NCBI RefSeq assembly: GCF_050296195.1
Contig: NZ_JBNKRB010000012.1
DNA: 64,000 nt
Strand: one strand, 5' to 3'
Source: Gynuella sp050296195
GTDB taxonomy: Bacteria; Pseudomonadota; Gammaproteobacteria; Pseudomonadales; Natronospirillaceae
In this document: positions 46,091-55,564 of the stretch, in pieces
Position numbering within the stretch: position 1 is the first letter of the stretch
Layout: every line of letters begins with the position of its first letter
Notes under the pieces: model-generated
Told to the model about the DNA's origin: nothing
The model's database searches: none
The model's input: only the letters and a program-made list of their open reading frames with translations
Made by a program: the position numbers and the translations under genes

Positions 46091-47962
46091 ATGAACAGCG
46101 GTAGAATCCCACAAAGCTTCCTTGATGACGTATTGGGTCGGGTCGACATCGTCGACGTGGTTGGTTCACGCGTCAAACTCAAAAAGTCCGGAAAAAACTA
46201 CATGGGCCTGTGCCCGTTTCATCATGAAAAATCCCCCTCTTTCAGCGTTAACTCAGACAAACAGTTTTACCACTGTTTCGGGTGTGGTGCCGGCGGCGAT
46301 GCCATTCAGTTTTTGATTGAATATGAACGCCTGGATTTCACAGCCGCCGTTGAAGAGCTTGCCCGCTTTGTCGGTATGGAAGTACCTCGGGAAGAAAGCC
46401 CACAGCAACGGGAACAGCACAAACTCCAAAGCCAGCTCTATCAAGTTCTGAAACGGGCGAGCGAACTGTACTATCAGAATCTCAAAGCCCATGAACAGCG
46501 CCATCAGGCAGTGAATTATTTAAAAACACGGGGACTAAGTGGCCAGATTGCCAAACATTTTCAGATTGGCTTTGCACCTGAAGGCTGGCAAAACCTGAAA
46601 GACCAATTGCTCAAAGAAAATCATAGCAACGAACAACTGTTACTTGCCGGATTAACCGTCGAATCAGAACAGGGCACTCAATATGACCGCTTCCGCAATC
46701 GCATCATTTTTCCAATCCGCGATGCCAGAGGCAGAACAATCGGTTTTGGCGGTAGAGTACTGAATAATGACAAACCCAAATATCTCAATTCCCCGGAAAC
46801 ACCGGTATTTCATAAAGGTCAGGAATTGTACGGCCTGTATGAAGCCAAGCAGATCAAAGGCAAACTTGAGCGTATTTTAATTGTCGAAGGTTATATGGAT
46901 GTCGTTGCACTGAGTCAGCATGGTATCCACTACGCAGTTGCCACACTAGGGACTTCTACCAGCGATACACACCTGCAACGACTGTTCAAACTGGTTGACG
47001 ACGTCACATTTTGTTTTGATGGCGACGCAGCGGGTCGTAACGCGGCTTGGCGCGCATTGGAAATCGCCATCAACCATTTACAGGATGGTCGTCAGATTCG
47101 CTTTTTATTTCTACCCGATGGAGAAGACCCGGATTCACTGGTACGAAAAGAAGGCCCAGAACAGTTTGCTCTGCGAATTCGTGAAGCAACCCCACTGATC
47201 GACTTCTTATTCAATAAAATCAAAGAAAACATCAATATCAACACCCTGGATGGCAAGGCCAGTTATGCCAAACAACTGCTTGGCTGGCTGGATCAGCTAC
47301 CTGGAAAGAGCCTGATTCGGGCATTAGCAACGACACGCCTGGCAGATATTACTGGGCTGGCGGAAGAAACCCTGAAATCGCTGACTGCAACCCAACCCGA
47401 ACAAACAGCAGAGACTCTCGAGGAGGCAGAACAGCCACAACAGGCACCGACGTTCACGCCTGAAAAAAAGACTCATAACGATTTCTTCGGGGAAAACTAT
47501 AAACCTAAACAATCTGCTCTCAATCAGGCACAAAAATTAATTGCCAACCTGATCAGACAACCACAACTGGCCAAAAACCTGACACTGCCGGAAGACTTCC
47601 AAAATACTACGGATGTTGACACCCAGCTGCTGTTACAAGTTATCAAGCTATTGAACCAGGCTCCGGCAGAGCATCTTATAAATCCCTTTCTAACCTGCGA
47701 CTGGCTGCACAGTCAGGGACTGGACAAAATTCTCCGGCATATCGAAAACTCCGACTACTTCTGGCTGGTGAAATATAAGAAGCCAGAGGAACAAGCCAAC
47801 TGGGAGGAATCGGAATTACAAAAAAATCTGCAGGATTTACAAGAAAAATTGCCTGATAAAGAGTATCTGCACTTGAAAAACAGGATCACACACCATAGTT
47901 CTGAGGTCACGGAAGAGGAACGCAATCGCTACAAAGAACTATTGGTTCAACGTAAGCGCTGA
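46091..47962 (+). CDS. dnaG: DNA primase
   Basis: DnaG makes RNA primers at the fork. In 623 aa it shows the zinc site Cys41-His44-Cys62-Cys65 (CPFHHEKSPSF...YHCFGCGAGGDA), the TOPRIM core (ILIVEGYMDVVALSQHG, FDGDAAGRNAAWRAL) and a C-terminal helicase-binding domain after a Gln/Glu-rich linker. It is preceded by a weak terminator and followed by rpoD. Confidence 0.97.
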   Translation: MNSGRIPQSFLDDVLGRVDIVDVVGSRVKLKKSGKNYMGLCPFHHEKSPSFSVNSDKQFYHCFGCGAGGDAIQFLIEYERLDFTAAVEELARFVGMEVPREESPQQREQHKLQSQLYQVLKRASELYYQNLKAHEQRHQAVNYLKTRGLSGQIAKHFQIGFAPEGWQNLKDQLLKENHSNEQLLLAGLTVESEQGTQYDRFRNRIIFPIRDARGRTIGFGGRVLNNDKPKYLNSPETPVFHKGQELYGLYEAKQIKGKLERILIVEGYMDVVALSQHGIHYAVATLGTSTSDTHLQRLFKLVDDVTFCFDGDAAGRNAAWRALEIAINHLQDGRQIRFLFLPDGEDPDSLVRKEGPEQFALRIREATPLIDFLFNKIKENININTLDGKASYAKQLLGWLDQLPGKSLIRALATTRLADITGLAEETLKSLTATQPEQTAETLEEAEQPQQAPTFTPEKKTHNDFFGENYKPKQSALNQAQKLIANLIRQPQLAKNLTLPEDFQNTTDVDTQLLLQVIKLLNQAPAEHLINPFLTCDWLHSQGLDKILRHIENSDYFWLVKYKKPEEQANWEESELQKNLQDLQEKLPDKEYLHLKNRITHHSSEVTEEERNRYKELLVQRKR

Positions 47963-48139
47963 GGGCTATGACCCAGGACACTCCAGGCTGAGAGAAATCA
48001 TAATCCAGCCAATCCACCGGCATTCCATGTTCGCCAGTTAAGTATTTTCAACTGGAAAATGAACCAGAAAAAACGTTATAATGCGCGGCTAAATTTTTCC
48101 CTTCCGATTTCATTAACCAAACATGGATCCACAGTTTAT

Positions 48140-49993
48140 ATGGCGGATAAGCAAAAACAGCAGTCACGCCTCAAGGTTCTGATTGCCCGGGGTAAAGAGC
48201 AAGGTTACCTTACCTACGCCGAAGTGAACGACCACTTGCCGGATGATATAGCCAGCCCGGAACAAGTGGAAGAAATCATTCAAATGATCAACGACATCGG
48301 TATTCAGGTGTTTGAACAGGCACCGGATACTGATCAGCTCATGATGGAAGGCGCCTCGTCACCAGCCGATGACGACGACGCAAGCGAAGAAGCTGCAGCC
48401 GCACTTGCAGCGGTAGAATCAGATACTGGTCGAACCACCGACCCGGTACGCATGTACATGCGCGAAATGGGTACTGTCGAGCTGCTAACTCGCGAAGGCG
48501 AGATCGTTATTGCCAAACGTATCGAAGAAGGCTTGCGTGATGTCATGCAGGCACTGGCTTTATTTCCGGGTAACGTCGAGCAGATTCTGGCCGCTTATGC
48601 CATGTCCCAGGAAGAAGAAGGTCGGTTATCAGATGTATTGGTCAGCTTCCTGGATCCGGATGACAACAGCTTATCCGTACCACCAGTGCCCGAAGAAACG
48701 CAAGACGACATCGCTGATGACGACGACATCAGCGATGATGATGACGATGACGATGACGACTCCACGGATGAAGAAGAAGATGTCGGCATTGACCCCGAAT
48801 ACGCCAGAGAGCGTTTTAATGAGCTTGCAAATATCTATAAGCAATGCAAGTCGGTCATCGAGAAACATGGTCGCGCATCCAAAGAGGCTGGCGTAGTACT
48901 CAAAGAGCTTGGCCAAATCTTTGCTCCATTCAAGCTCGCTCCCAAACAGTACGATGACATTATGTTGCGGACCCGCGGCGCAATGGCGATTATTCGTGAG
49001 CAGGAGCAGAAGTTCCTGGAGATCTGTGTTCGTAAAGTCAAAATACCGAGAAAAGTATTCCTGTCCGGTTTTATTGGCAACGAAATGAACGAAGAATGGC
49101 TGGAAAGTCTGCTTAACAATCCTACCTACGAAGATGCTCTGGTACGTTACGAAGTGGAATTGCGCCGGGCACAGCGAAAACTGCGTCAATTGCAGGACAA
49201 AGTGGGTCTGAGTATTGCTGAAATCAAAGACATCCATCGCAGCATATCCATTGGTGAAGCCCGTGCCCGCCGTGCCAAAAAGGAAATGGTGGAAGCCAAC
49301 CTGCGTTTGGTGATTTCGATTGCCAAAAAATACACCAACCGTGGATTGCAGTTCCTGGACCTGATTCAGGAAGGCAACATCGGTCTGATGAAAGCCGTGG
49401 ACAAGTTCGAATATCGTCGTGGTTATAAGTTCTCAACCTATGCCACATGGTGGATTCGTCAGGCAATTACCCGTTCAATTGCCGATCAGGCCAGAACGAT
49501 CCGTATTCCGGTTCATATGATCGAAACGATCAACAAACTGAACCGCATCAGTCGCCAAATGCTGCAGGAGATGGGACGCGAGCCCACACCGGAAGAGTTA
49601 TCCGAACGCATGGATATGCCGGAAGACAAAATCCGCAAGGTGCTGAAGATTGCCAAAGAGCCTATTTCCCTGGAAACCCCAATTGGTGATGACGAAGACT
49701 CAAGCCTTGGCGATTTCATCGAAGATGGTTCCATGGACAGCCCGGTGGATACCGCAACCGGTTCCAGCCTCGAAGAGTCAACCCGCGAAGTTCTGGCTGG
49801 TCTGACGGCTCGTGAAGCCAAGGTACTCAGAATGCGTTTTGGTATCGACATGAACACTGACCACACCCTTGAGGAAGTGGGCAAACAGTTCGACGTTACC
49901 CGTGAACGTATTCGTCAGATAGAAGCCAAGGCTCTGAGAAAGCTCAGGCACCCAAGTCGCAGCGATCACCTTCGCAGCTTCCTGGACGAATAG
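48140..49993 (+). CDS. rpoD: Principal RNA polymerase sigma factor (sigma-70)
   Basis: I take the ATG at 48140 (MADKQKQQSRLKVLIARGKEQGYLTYAEV), the usual RpoD N-terminus, giving 617 aa; an upstream in-frame ATG at 48059 adds an unlikely leader. Region 1.1, 1.2 (DPVRMYMREMG), 2 (NLRLVISIAKKYTNRGLQFLDLIQEGNIGLMKAVDKFEYRRGYKFSTYATWWIRQAI), 3 and 4 (LTAREAKVLRMRFGID..TLEEVGKQFDVTRERIRQIEAKALRKLRHP) are intact. The non-conserved region holds an unusually long acidic run of about 20 Asp/Glu around residues 190-215. A TATAAT-like -10 lies at 48077-48082. Confidence 0.97.
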   Translation: MADKQKQQSRLKVLIARGKEQGYLTYAEVNDHLPDDIASPEQVEEIIQMINDIGIQVFEQAPDTDQLMMEGASSPADDDDASEEAAAALAAVESDTGRTTDPVRMYMREMGTVELLTREGEIVIAKRIEEGLRDVMQALALFPGNVEQILAAYAMSQEEEGRLSDVLVSFLDPDDNSLSVPPVPEETQDDIADDDDISDDDDDDDDDSTDEEEDVGIDPEYARERFNELANIYKQCKSVIEKHGRASKEAGVVLKELGQIFAPFKLAPKQYDDIMLRTRGAMAIIREQEQKFLEICVRKVKIPRKVFLSGFIGNEMNEEWLESLLNNPTYEDALVRYEVELRRAQRKLRQLQDKVGLSIAEIKDIHRSISIGEARARRAKKEMVEANLRLVISIAKKYTNRGLQFLDLIQEGNIGLMKAVDKFEYRRGYKFSTYATWWIRQAITRSIADQARTIRIPVHMIETINKLNRISRQMLQEMGREPTPEELSERMDMPEDKIRKVLKIAKEPISLETPIGDDEDSSLGDFIEDGSMDSPVDTATGSSLEESTREVLAGLTAREAKVLRMRFGIDMNTDHTLEEVGKQFDVTRERIRQIEAKALRKLRHPSRSDHLRSFLDE

Positions 49994-50029
49994 AGCCCAT
50001 ACGGGAGAGACAAATCGTCCATCCAAAAA

Positions 50030-50055
50030 AACCGGCCAAAAAAGCCGGTTTTTTT
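50030..50055. terminator. Terminator after rpoD (bidirectional)
   Basis: AACCGGC (50030-50036) and GCCGGTT (50044-50050) form a stem with loop CAAAAAA, followed by TTTTTTT through 50055 and preceded by an A-run at 50025-50031. It can end both rpoD and the convergent hflK-like transcript. Confidence 0.88.
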
Positions 50056-50081
50056 ATGCCTGTCAGTTGGTCACGACTCAA

Positions 50082-50981
50082 TTATTCTATTCGGCCTGGC
50101 GGCAATATTGTCACACTGGCTGGCGTCATAATACGCTCCAGCATTTCCATATGCTGACGCTGGGCCGTCAACGTTGGCGTTTTCTGGTACTCTGCGTAGT
50201 TCAGCAACAGTCTCTGCGTATCCCCTTCCGCTTTCTCCCGTTGTTCAGAGGCCCAGGCCTGAGACTGCAGCGTGGTCCTGTTGGCCTGACTGCGGGCTTC
50301 AGCCAGCCTTGAACTGCGCTCCCCCTGCTCTTCCTGTACCAGACGTTGACGTTCAGACCGGGCACTGTCAACGTCATCAAAAGCGCGCTGAATGGATCCC
50401 GGCGGGTCCAGTTTCTGGATCTGCACTGCTGTCACCTTAACTCCCAGATTCAAGTCATAGGCCTGCTTTTGAATCGATTGGCGTAGCGTCTGCTGTAACT
50501 CGTTGCGGCCGGTCGTTAACAACGTATCGATATCCAACTGAAGCAAACTGACAACCGCAGAAGCCATCGCAACATTTTTCAACAACTCTTCCGGCGCCTG
50601 GCTATGAGTGGCAAAAATACCAGGCTGCTGAATGGTGTATTGAACATTCAGCACCAGATTGACCAGGTTCTGATCGCCCGTGGTAACCTCACTCTGTACA
50701 TCAACCTCACTCAATTCATTAAAATCCAACAGCATCGAACGTACTGACGAAACGGACAACAACTGAATACGTTCCAATGGCCAAGGCAGGTGATAATGAA
50801 TACCCGGCGGAACCCGATCATCGACGATACGACCAAACCGATAAAGAATGCCGGCCTGTTCAGCTCCAACCGTATAAAACCCACCCAATATATATAACCC
50901 TGGCAACACCCCTAATATTAACACCCAAGCCAGCCTGCGGGTCTGCCGCCAGACCCGGCTGAAATCTGTTTCAACGCGCAT
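50082..50981 (-). CDS. HflK-like SPFH protein
   Basis: A 299-aa membrane-anchored SPFH/band-7 protein. An N-terminal TM helix (LAWVLILGVLPGLYILGGFY) is followed by the band-7 domain (TVGAEQAGILYRFGRIVDDRVPPGIHYHLPWPLERIQLLSVS) and a long coiled coil (RSERQRLVQEEQGERSSRLAEARSQ). It resembles HflK, partner of HflC and regulator of FtsH, but lacks the Gly-rich N-terminus of E. coli HflK and lies outside the hfq-hflX-hflKC locus. It overlaps the upstream HflC-like gene by 11 nt. Confidence 0.85.
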   Translation of the reverse strand: MRVETDFSRVWRQTRRLAWVLILGVLPGLYILGGFYTVGAEQAGILYRFGRIVDDRVPPGIHYHLPWPLERIQLLSVSSVRSMLLDFNELSEVDVQSEVTTGDQNLVNLVLNVQYTIQQPGIFATHSQAPEELLKNVAMASAVVSLLQLDIDTLLTTGRNELQQTLRQSIQKQAYDLNLGVKVTAVQIQKLDPPGSIQRAFDDVDSARSERQRLVQEEQGERSSRLAEARSQANRTTLQSQAWASEQREKAEGDTQRLLLNYAEYQKTPTLTAQRQHMEMLERIMTPASVTILPPGRIE

Positions 50982-51867
50982 GATCGGACTCCGCTGGCGG
51001 CGACCAGAAGTACTTCAATAATGGCGAATCCGTCGATAACACAAAGCGGGTGTCTTTGTTGAGGATTTTGTCATATGCATCCATCAGACGATAAAAACGG
51101 TAATATTCCGCGTTTTTCTGATAGGCATCAGCATAGATTTTCGCGGCTTCCGCCTCACCCTGACCTTTAACAATCTGACTGTCACGCCGTGCTTCCGCCA
51201 GCAGCTTGCGAACTTCCAACTCTGTTTCAGCTTTAATGCGAGCCGCCTGCTCCTGCCCTTCAGCCCGATACTGGCGGGCAATTTTTTCCCGCTCAGAAGA
51301 CATGCGATTATAAATGGCTTTGAGATTCTGCTGCGGAAAACCAATACGGCTCGAACGCACCGCCAGAATATCGATACCAAAGGATTCCGTTGAACGCACC
51401 CGCACCGACTCAGTCACCTCGGTAAACAAAGATTCCGTTTGATTCTGTTCTGCTGCGGCAGTGAGCAGGCTGCTCAGGGGAGTACGACCGATGGCACTGC
51501 CAACCTCAGAACCAGCCAGATCCGCGAGGCGAATCTCGGCTGTGGTCGCATCCCGCACCGAGGCCAGAAATTTTTCCGGATCCTGTACCCGCCACACCAC
51601 AAAACTGCGCACCACCAGATTACGACGATCACGGGTAACAAACTCTGCCGGCTCCAACTGCAATAGCTGCAATCGGCTGTCTACCCGTACTGCGGTCTGA
51701 ACCGGATCAGGCCATTTGAATGCCAGACCGGAATCCTCTATCACCCGCACCGGTTTACCAAACTGCGTAATCACCACCTGCTCGGTGGCCGGAACAGCCA
51801 GCATTGATGTCGAAGCCAGATAAATCAACACAATCAATACACCCAAAGAGATCAGATACTTTCGCAT
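50971..51867 (-). CDS. HflC-like SPFH protein
   Basis: From the ATG at 51867 (MRKYLISLGVLIVLIYLAST) the protein has 298 aa. This ATG shares its A with the stop codon of the upstream fusion gene (TAATG), so translation is coupled. After the TM anchor comes the band-7 domain (MLAVPATEQVVITQFGKPVRVIEDSGLAFKWPDPVQTAVRVDSR), the HflC-type DPEKFLASVRD and a coiled coil (RMSSEREKIARQYRAEGQEQAARIKAETELEVRKLLAEARRDSQIVKGQGEAEAAKIYADAY). It should pair with the HflK-like protein in a membrane ring. Confidence 0.87.
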   Translation of the reverse strand: MRKYLISLGVLIVLIYLASTSMLAVPATEQVVITQFGKPVRVIEDSGLAFKWPDPVQTAVRVDSRLQLLQLEPAEFVTRDRRNLVVRSFVVWRVQDPEKFLASVRDATTAEIRLADLAGSEVGSAIGRTPLSSLLTAAAEQNQTESLFTEVTESVRVRSTESFGIDILAVRSSRIGFPQQNLKAIYNRMSSEREKIARQYRAEGQEQAARIKAETELEVRKLLAEARRDSQIVKGQGEAEAAKIYADAYQKNAEYYRFYRLMDAYDKILNKDTRFVLSTDSPLLKYFWSPPAESDHAR

Positions 51868-53582
51868 TACGGTTTTAACCTTATGTCCGGTAACAACACA
51901 TCTTGTTTTACTCCACCCCAAACCCGAAGATCCCGGTTATCGAATGACTGGTCGATAATTGTCAGCTGACGATCCGCCAGAGTGTTCTGAATGTGTTCAA
52001 GATAACGATTGAATTCGATGAGTTTCGGAAATATTCGATAAATATCAGCCATACTGGAAAACCTGCCAGCATCACCGGTGGCCATAATCTGCTGTTCCAA
52101 TTGGCTGGCACTGGCTTCAGAGGCCAGCAGGATTTTTTCCGCCAATGCCGTATGCACCTGCTGAAAATTCTCCGCCTCCGCCAGCAGTTTAAGACGTGCA
52201 CTTTCCTGCTGGGCCACAAACATATCCCGATAGAGAGCGACCGTCTGATTAGGTGGCTGCACCTTCAGTAAATGCATATTGATAATGGTCACCGTCAAAC
52301 CAACGGCTGCAAGGGATTGTTCAACCTGCCGCCGTATGGTCAACAAAAAACCATCCGGAACACTGTTAAGCAAGTCATCGAAACGATGGCAGGCAACCGC
52401 CTGAGACAACGCACTGGTGGCATAGGCATTAATCATCGCGTCGACCTGATTGACCGAATTCCACTGCCGCCCCCAGTCTCCCAACCGATACTGCATGGCA
52501 ATCGTGACATTGACCAATGCCTCATCCGCGGTAATGAAGTGCTTGCCGATGTCACGGGGGTCATCAGTGGATTCGCGCCACTGCTGCCACAACAACGGAC
52601 TACCCGACTGTTCAACCGCCAGTGGTGTACCAATCAGCATTCGATGCACTTGTTGTTGTGGTACCTGTTTTATCGAGCCCATCGGCCACGGCCAGTGATA
52701 ATGCAACCCAGTATCCAGCGGTTCACCCACAACCCTGGCAAACACCAATTTCACGCCTTGGTATCCGAGTGGGATCTGAGTAATACCTGAGGCAGCATAA
52801 GCCGATAGCAACCCAACGATATACAGCATCGGGGGAATCATCCTGATCCCACGCCAGAAACGCCATACCGCATCAACCAGTTTTCGCCCCGCAACCGACT
52901 TCTGCAGCAACGAAAAAAAAGCATCCGACACCGATAACTGCACCAGTGCCTGACCTAATAACAGGCTTCGAAGACCGGAAATCAACAGCTCTATGCCAGC
53001 AATTCCCACCAGCACGGCAATTAACACCGCCACCAGATGATCCAGGTACAACCCCATCAGCATGCCCACAAAAGACAGCAACACTGCCAGCGACGACAAA
53101 ACATCCAGATGACTGTGATAGCCATCAGCCTCCAATGCCGGTGACTGGGTATCACGCCCCACTGAGGTTTTTAACTGCGCCATGAAATAGGCAATCAGAA
53201 TCGTGATGATCACCCCAACGATACCAATCCAGATTCCGCCGACATTCCTAGCCACAGCGGTATCGGCCTCGCGCACCTGAGTGATAATTTCGTAAGGGAC
53301 GTACAAGATACTCAGCGCCACGAACAGCGCCATCAGAGATTCGATCCGATAAGCCTTCTCGACACCTGTGGCAACAACTCTACGTTCTTGCACATAGCGG
53401 ATCACCAGACTGGCCAGCAATACCAGAGATATGAGCAGGTCGGTAACCGAATGCAGAGCATCAGCCCATAACGCCGTACTACCGGTAAAGACAGCAAGCC
53501 CTGCTTTCAATCCGATCAACAGACTGTCAGCAGTGATGGCCACAAGAGAGGTACGAATACGACGATCAGACAAAAACGACAT
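51867..53582 (-). CDS. Fusion of cation diffusion facilitator and SPFH (HflK-like) domains
   Basis: A 571-aa protein with two recognisable halves. Residues 1-~215 form a six-helix CDF (cation efflux) domain; the metal site A is kept as His44-x3-Asp48 in ALWADALHSVTDLL and His156-x3-Asp160 in EADGYHSHLDVL, the zinc-type HxxxD pairs. Residues ~215-250 are a short link in place of the normal CDF cytoplasmic domain. After another TM helix (IPPMLYIVGLLSAYAASG) comes a band-7/HflK-like domain (IPLGYQGVKLVFARVVGEPLDTGLHYHWPWPMGSIKQVP) with coiled coil (QQESARLKLLAEAENFQQ). It heads an operon with HflC-like and HflK-like genes. This suggests metal transport housed inside an SPFH assembly. Confidence 0.85.
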   Translation of the reverse strand: MSFLSDRRIRTSLVAITADSLLIGLKAGLAVFTGSTALWADALHSVTDLLISLVLLASLVIRYVQERRVVATGVEKAYRIESLMALFVALSILYVPYEIITQVREADTAVARNVGGIWIGIVGVIITILIAYFMAQLKTSVGRDTQSPALEADGYHSHLDVLSSLAVLLSFVGMLMGLYLDHLVAVLIAVLVGIAGIELLISGLRSLLLGQALVQLSVSDAFFSLLQKSVAGRKLVDAVWRFWRGIRMIPPMLYIVGLLSAYAASGITQIPLGYQGVKLVFARVVGEPLDTGLHYHWPWPMGSIKQVPQQQVHRMLIGTPLAVEQSGSPLLWQQWRESTDDPRDIGKHFITADEALVNVTIAMQYRLGDWGRQWNSVNQVDAMINAYATSALSQAVACHRFDDLLNSVPDGFLLTIRRQVEQSLAAVGLTVTIINMHLLKVQPPNQTVALYRDMFVAQQESARLKLLAEAENFQQVHTALAEKILLASEASASQLEQQIMATGDAGRFSSMADIYRIFPKLIEFNRYLEHIQNTLADRQLTIIDQSFDNRDLRVWGGVKQDVLLPDIRLKP

Positions 53583-53584
53583 GG

Positions 53585-53600
53585 AATGAGAATGATTAGC
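53585..53600 (-). promoter_or_regulatory. Possible Fur/Zur-type box at the CDF-SPFH start
   Basis: Just upstream of the ATG the minus strand reads GCTAATCATTCTCATT, resembling the hexamer repeats of a Fur box (GATAAT-like units with ATTCTCATT). It overlaps the expected ribosome site, where no good Shine-Dalgarno is seen. Metal control of a CDF gene would make sense, but the match is only partial. Confidence 0.3.
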
Positions 53601-53642
53601 AACCTGATTTTTGACAGGCTACCAATCAAATATGACACCGCC

Positions 53643-53655
53643 ATGACAATGTCAT
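53643..53655. promoter_or_regulatory. Short palindrome in the CDF-SPFH upstream region
   Basis: ATGACAATGTCAT has perfect 6-bp arms around one central base, about 60 bp before the fusion gene. It could be an operator. The binding protein is unknown. Confidence 0.3.
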
Positions 53656-53685
53656 AAGTTCGTCACATTACATTCTTTGCAATGC

Positions 53686-53740
53686 AACGCCGCTATCCCC
53701 TATGAAAAACAGCGGCGTTAGAGGTTTCGCCTCTGACAGG
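53686..53740 (-). terminator. Overlapping hairpins after the 53754 lipoprotein gene
   Basis: Two inverted repeats are stacked here: AACGCCGCT (53686-53694) with AGCGGCGTT (53711-53719), and a GTTAGAGG/CCTCTGAC stem around 53718-53738. Both follow the stop of the minus-strand lipoprotein gene. They may form alternative structures that end transcription; the U-run is short (TTTTTC). Confidence 0.45.
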
Positions 53741-53753
53741 CGAAAATCAATGG

Positions 53754-55118
53754 CTAATCAAGTACTTTAATCAGCTTTTCCCGACAGATCTGCGCCAGCT
53801 CTCTGGGTTCGGAACTGGACAGCTCATTTGCTTCCGGTATCGCAAACATCCAGAGACCTATATCGTAACGGCTTTCCCATATGCTCCGGTGGCCGACAAA
53901 ATACTTAATGAATTCACCTGTATCATAGTCACCATGACAATCCGGAATAATTTCCGTGGCTTTGACATAACCATTAGCATCAGTAATGGCGGATGCTACC
54001 ACCGCATCCTCACCCAGTATGGGCAGAGAATATAAAAACTTAACCGTTGCACCACTGACACCCTCGCCGGCCGAATCGGTCAGCCTGGCCTGCCAGTTCA
54101 ACTCATTGTGGACCTGGATGTAAGGACTCATACCATAGGGCAATCCAACCAAAGTCTCCGTGGTATCAATATCAAAGTTGCCGAAAGATTTTATCGGCGT
54201 AACCATGTTCAGGTGATAATACTGGGCCGGGTCATTTTCAATACCTGATTTCTGCGTCACCCGAAAATACAGAACATCTCCAGCCTTAGCGGGTAACGAA
54301 TAACTTTTGCCCGTTTCCAGCACATACCATTGCGCATTGAGATACACAGCAGCATCCTGATCTGTTCCCGAAAATCCAAAGGCAATATCTTTATTGTGGG
54401 TGAGTGTATAACGGTAATAGTCCACGTCTCCGGACCAATCCAAATTGGCTTCGATGTAATTCATATCCTTGGGCATATCGTAGGCATTTGCCGGAGTATC
54501 ATTGCCCTCATAGCCATCGACGTTGGTGTTCACCGCTACCGCAAAATGAACATCTGCACCATCGGACTCAACCGTCAACATCTGCATATAATAATGACCA
54601 CGTTCTGCATAGATAGATACAGAATCTTCTGCCGAGGACAAACGGGAAGCCCCCAGCTGAGTAAACTCATAGTTCCCCTGAATATCCTGGTAGACCTCCA
54701 GATCCATCTGCCGGCCATCCGCTTGGTCGTAAACAAAAAAATCAGCTCTGGCATTTTCCGGCATATCAAAATAGGCACAATAGACACCATCGGTTTCCGG
54801 CGCCAGTGTATAAATGGTGTTGGTTTCCATTTGTGAACAGGCGGGTGTGTATTCATTGCTGTAACTACGGGCATGGAGCTCTTTGTTCACGGGGGAACGC
54901 GTCCATGGATGAACTTCTGTATCAGCGTTTTCCACCTCAGCGGCATCAAAATCCAGAGAGATGGAGGGCAATTGAAAGTTCTCTTCAACCGTCGCTGGCG
55001 CTACATCGACCATTCGGTCCGTTACCCTGATCGAGCTACCGACCTGCTGACTACCCTCCTGACAGGACAGCAGCAACACACCACAAGTCATCAATATAAA
55101 TATTGTTTTTATATTCAT
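53754..55118 (-). CDS. Lipoprotein with pre-peptidase-like and Ig-like domains (paralogue 1)
   Basis: A 454-aa lipoprotein (lipobox LLLSC, acylated Cys18). Residues ~85-180 contain YTPACSQMETNTIYTLAPETDGVYCAYFDMPENARADFFVYD. Residues ~185-290 look like a PPC (bacterial pre-peptidase C-terminal) domain (GNDTPANAYDMPKDMNYIEANLDWSGDVDYYRYTL). The C-terminal third resembles a Big/invasin-type Ig fold (NWQARLTDSAGEGVSGATVKFLYSLP...ATEIIPDCHGDYDTG). Function unknown; surface binding or adhesion is plausible. It is head-to-head with a paralogue at 55565. Confidence 0.8.
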   Translation of the reverse strand: MNIKTIFILMTCGVLLLSCQEGSQQVGSSIRVTDRMVDVAPATVEENFQLPSISLDFDAAEVENADTEVHPWTRSPVNKELHARSYSNEYTPACSQMETNTIYTLAPETDGVYCAYFDMPENARADFFVYDQADGRQMDLEVYQDIQGNYEFTQLGASRLSSAEDSVSIYAERGHYYMQMLTVESDGADVHFAVAVNTNVDGYEGNDTPANAYDMPKDMNYIEANLDWSGDVDYYRYTLTHNKDIAFGFSGTDQDAAVYLNAQWYVLETGKSYSLPAKAGDVLYFRVTQKSGIENDPAQYYHLNMVTPIKSFGNFDIDTTETLVGLPYGMSPYIQVHNELNWQARLTDSAGEGVSGATVKFLYSLPILGEDAVVASAITDANGYVKATEIIPDCHGDYDTGEFIKYFVGHRSIWESRYDIGLWMFAIPEANELSSSEPRELAQICREKLIKVLD

Positions 55119-55564
55119 CTATGTCTATCTCCATGTTAAAAACCCCAATTATTTTCAGGGTATATCAACATTCTTATATATCAATATTTACTAATTAAAA
55201 AAACACAGGCATTTACGACACAACCCAAAAAAACCTTCTGATCAAGTAAAAAAATCTTTTGAAACCCGGCTATCCATCGGATATCTCAAACAAACAGAAC
55301 ATTCATTATAGACAGCAATAATCCGTTATCATCAATTAGTATGAGGCATAAATTCCAAAGATATTTGATAGCCCGGCAAATAGCCGGCCGACAAACAACT
55401 CCCGGATTTTCACTCCAAACTCTCAGCTTCAAGAACACAAAAATTTACAGCCAGACAAAAATTTCACCGCCATGATAAATCGGCAAATGAGAATCCAGCT
55501 AACAACAAGAACCATAAGACAGTGCTGACTTGAAGAACCATCAGAAAAAGAGAGAGAAATAAAC
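55119..55564. other. 446-bp AT-rich divergent promoter region
   Basis: No gene supported. The centre is very AT-rich (tracts of A and TATATCAATATTTACTAATT-like sequence near 55160-55200) compared with the window. It separates the divergent paralogous lipoprotein genes and should carry both promoters. A small GCCGG hairpin lies near 55374-55390. Confidence 0.5.
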
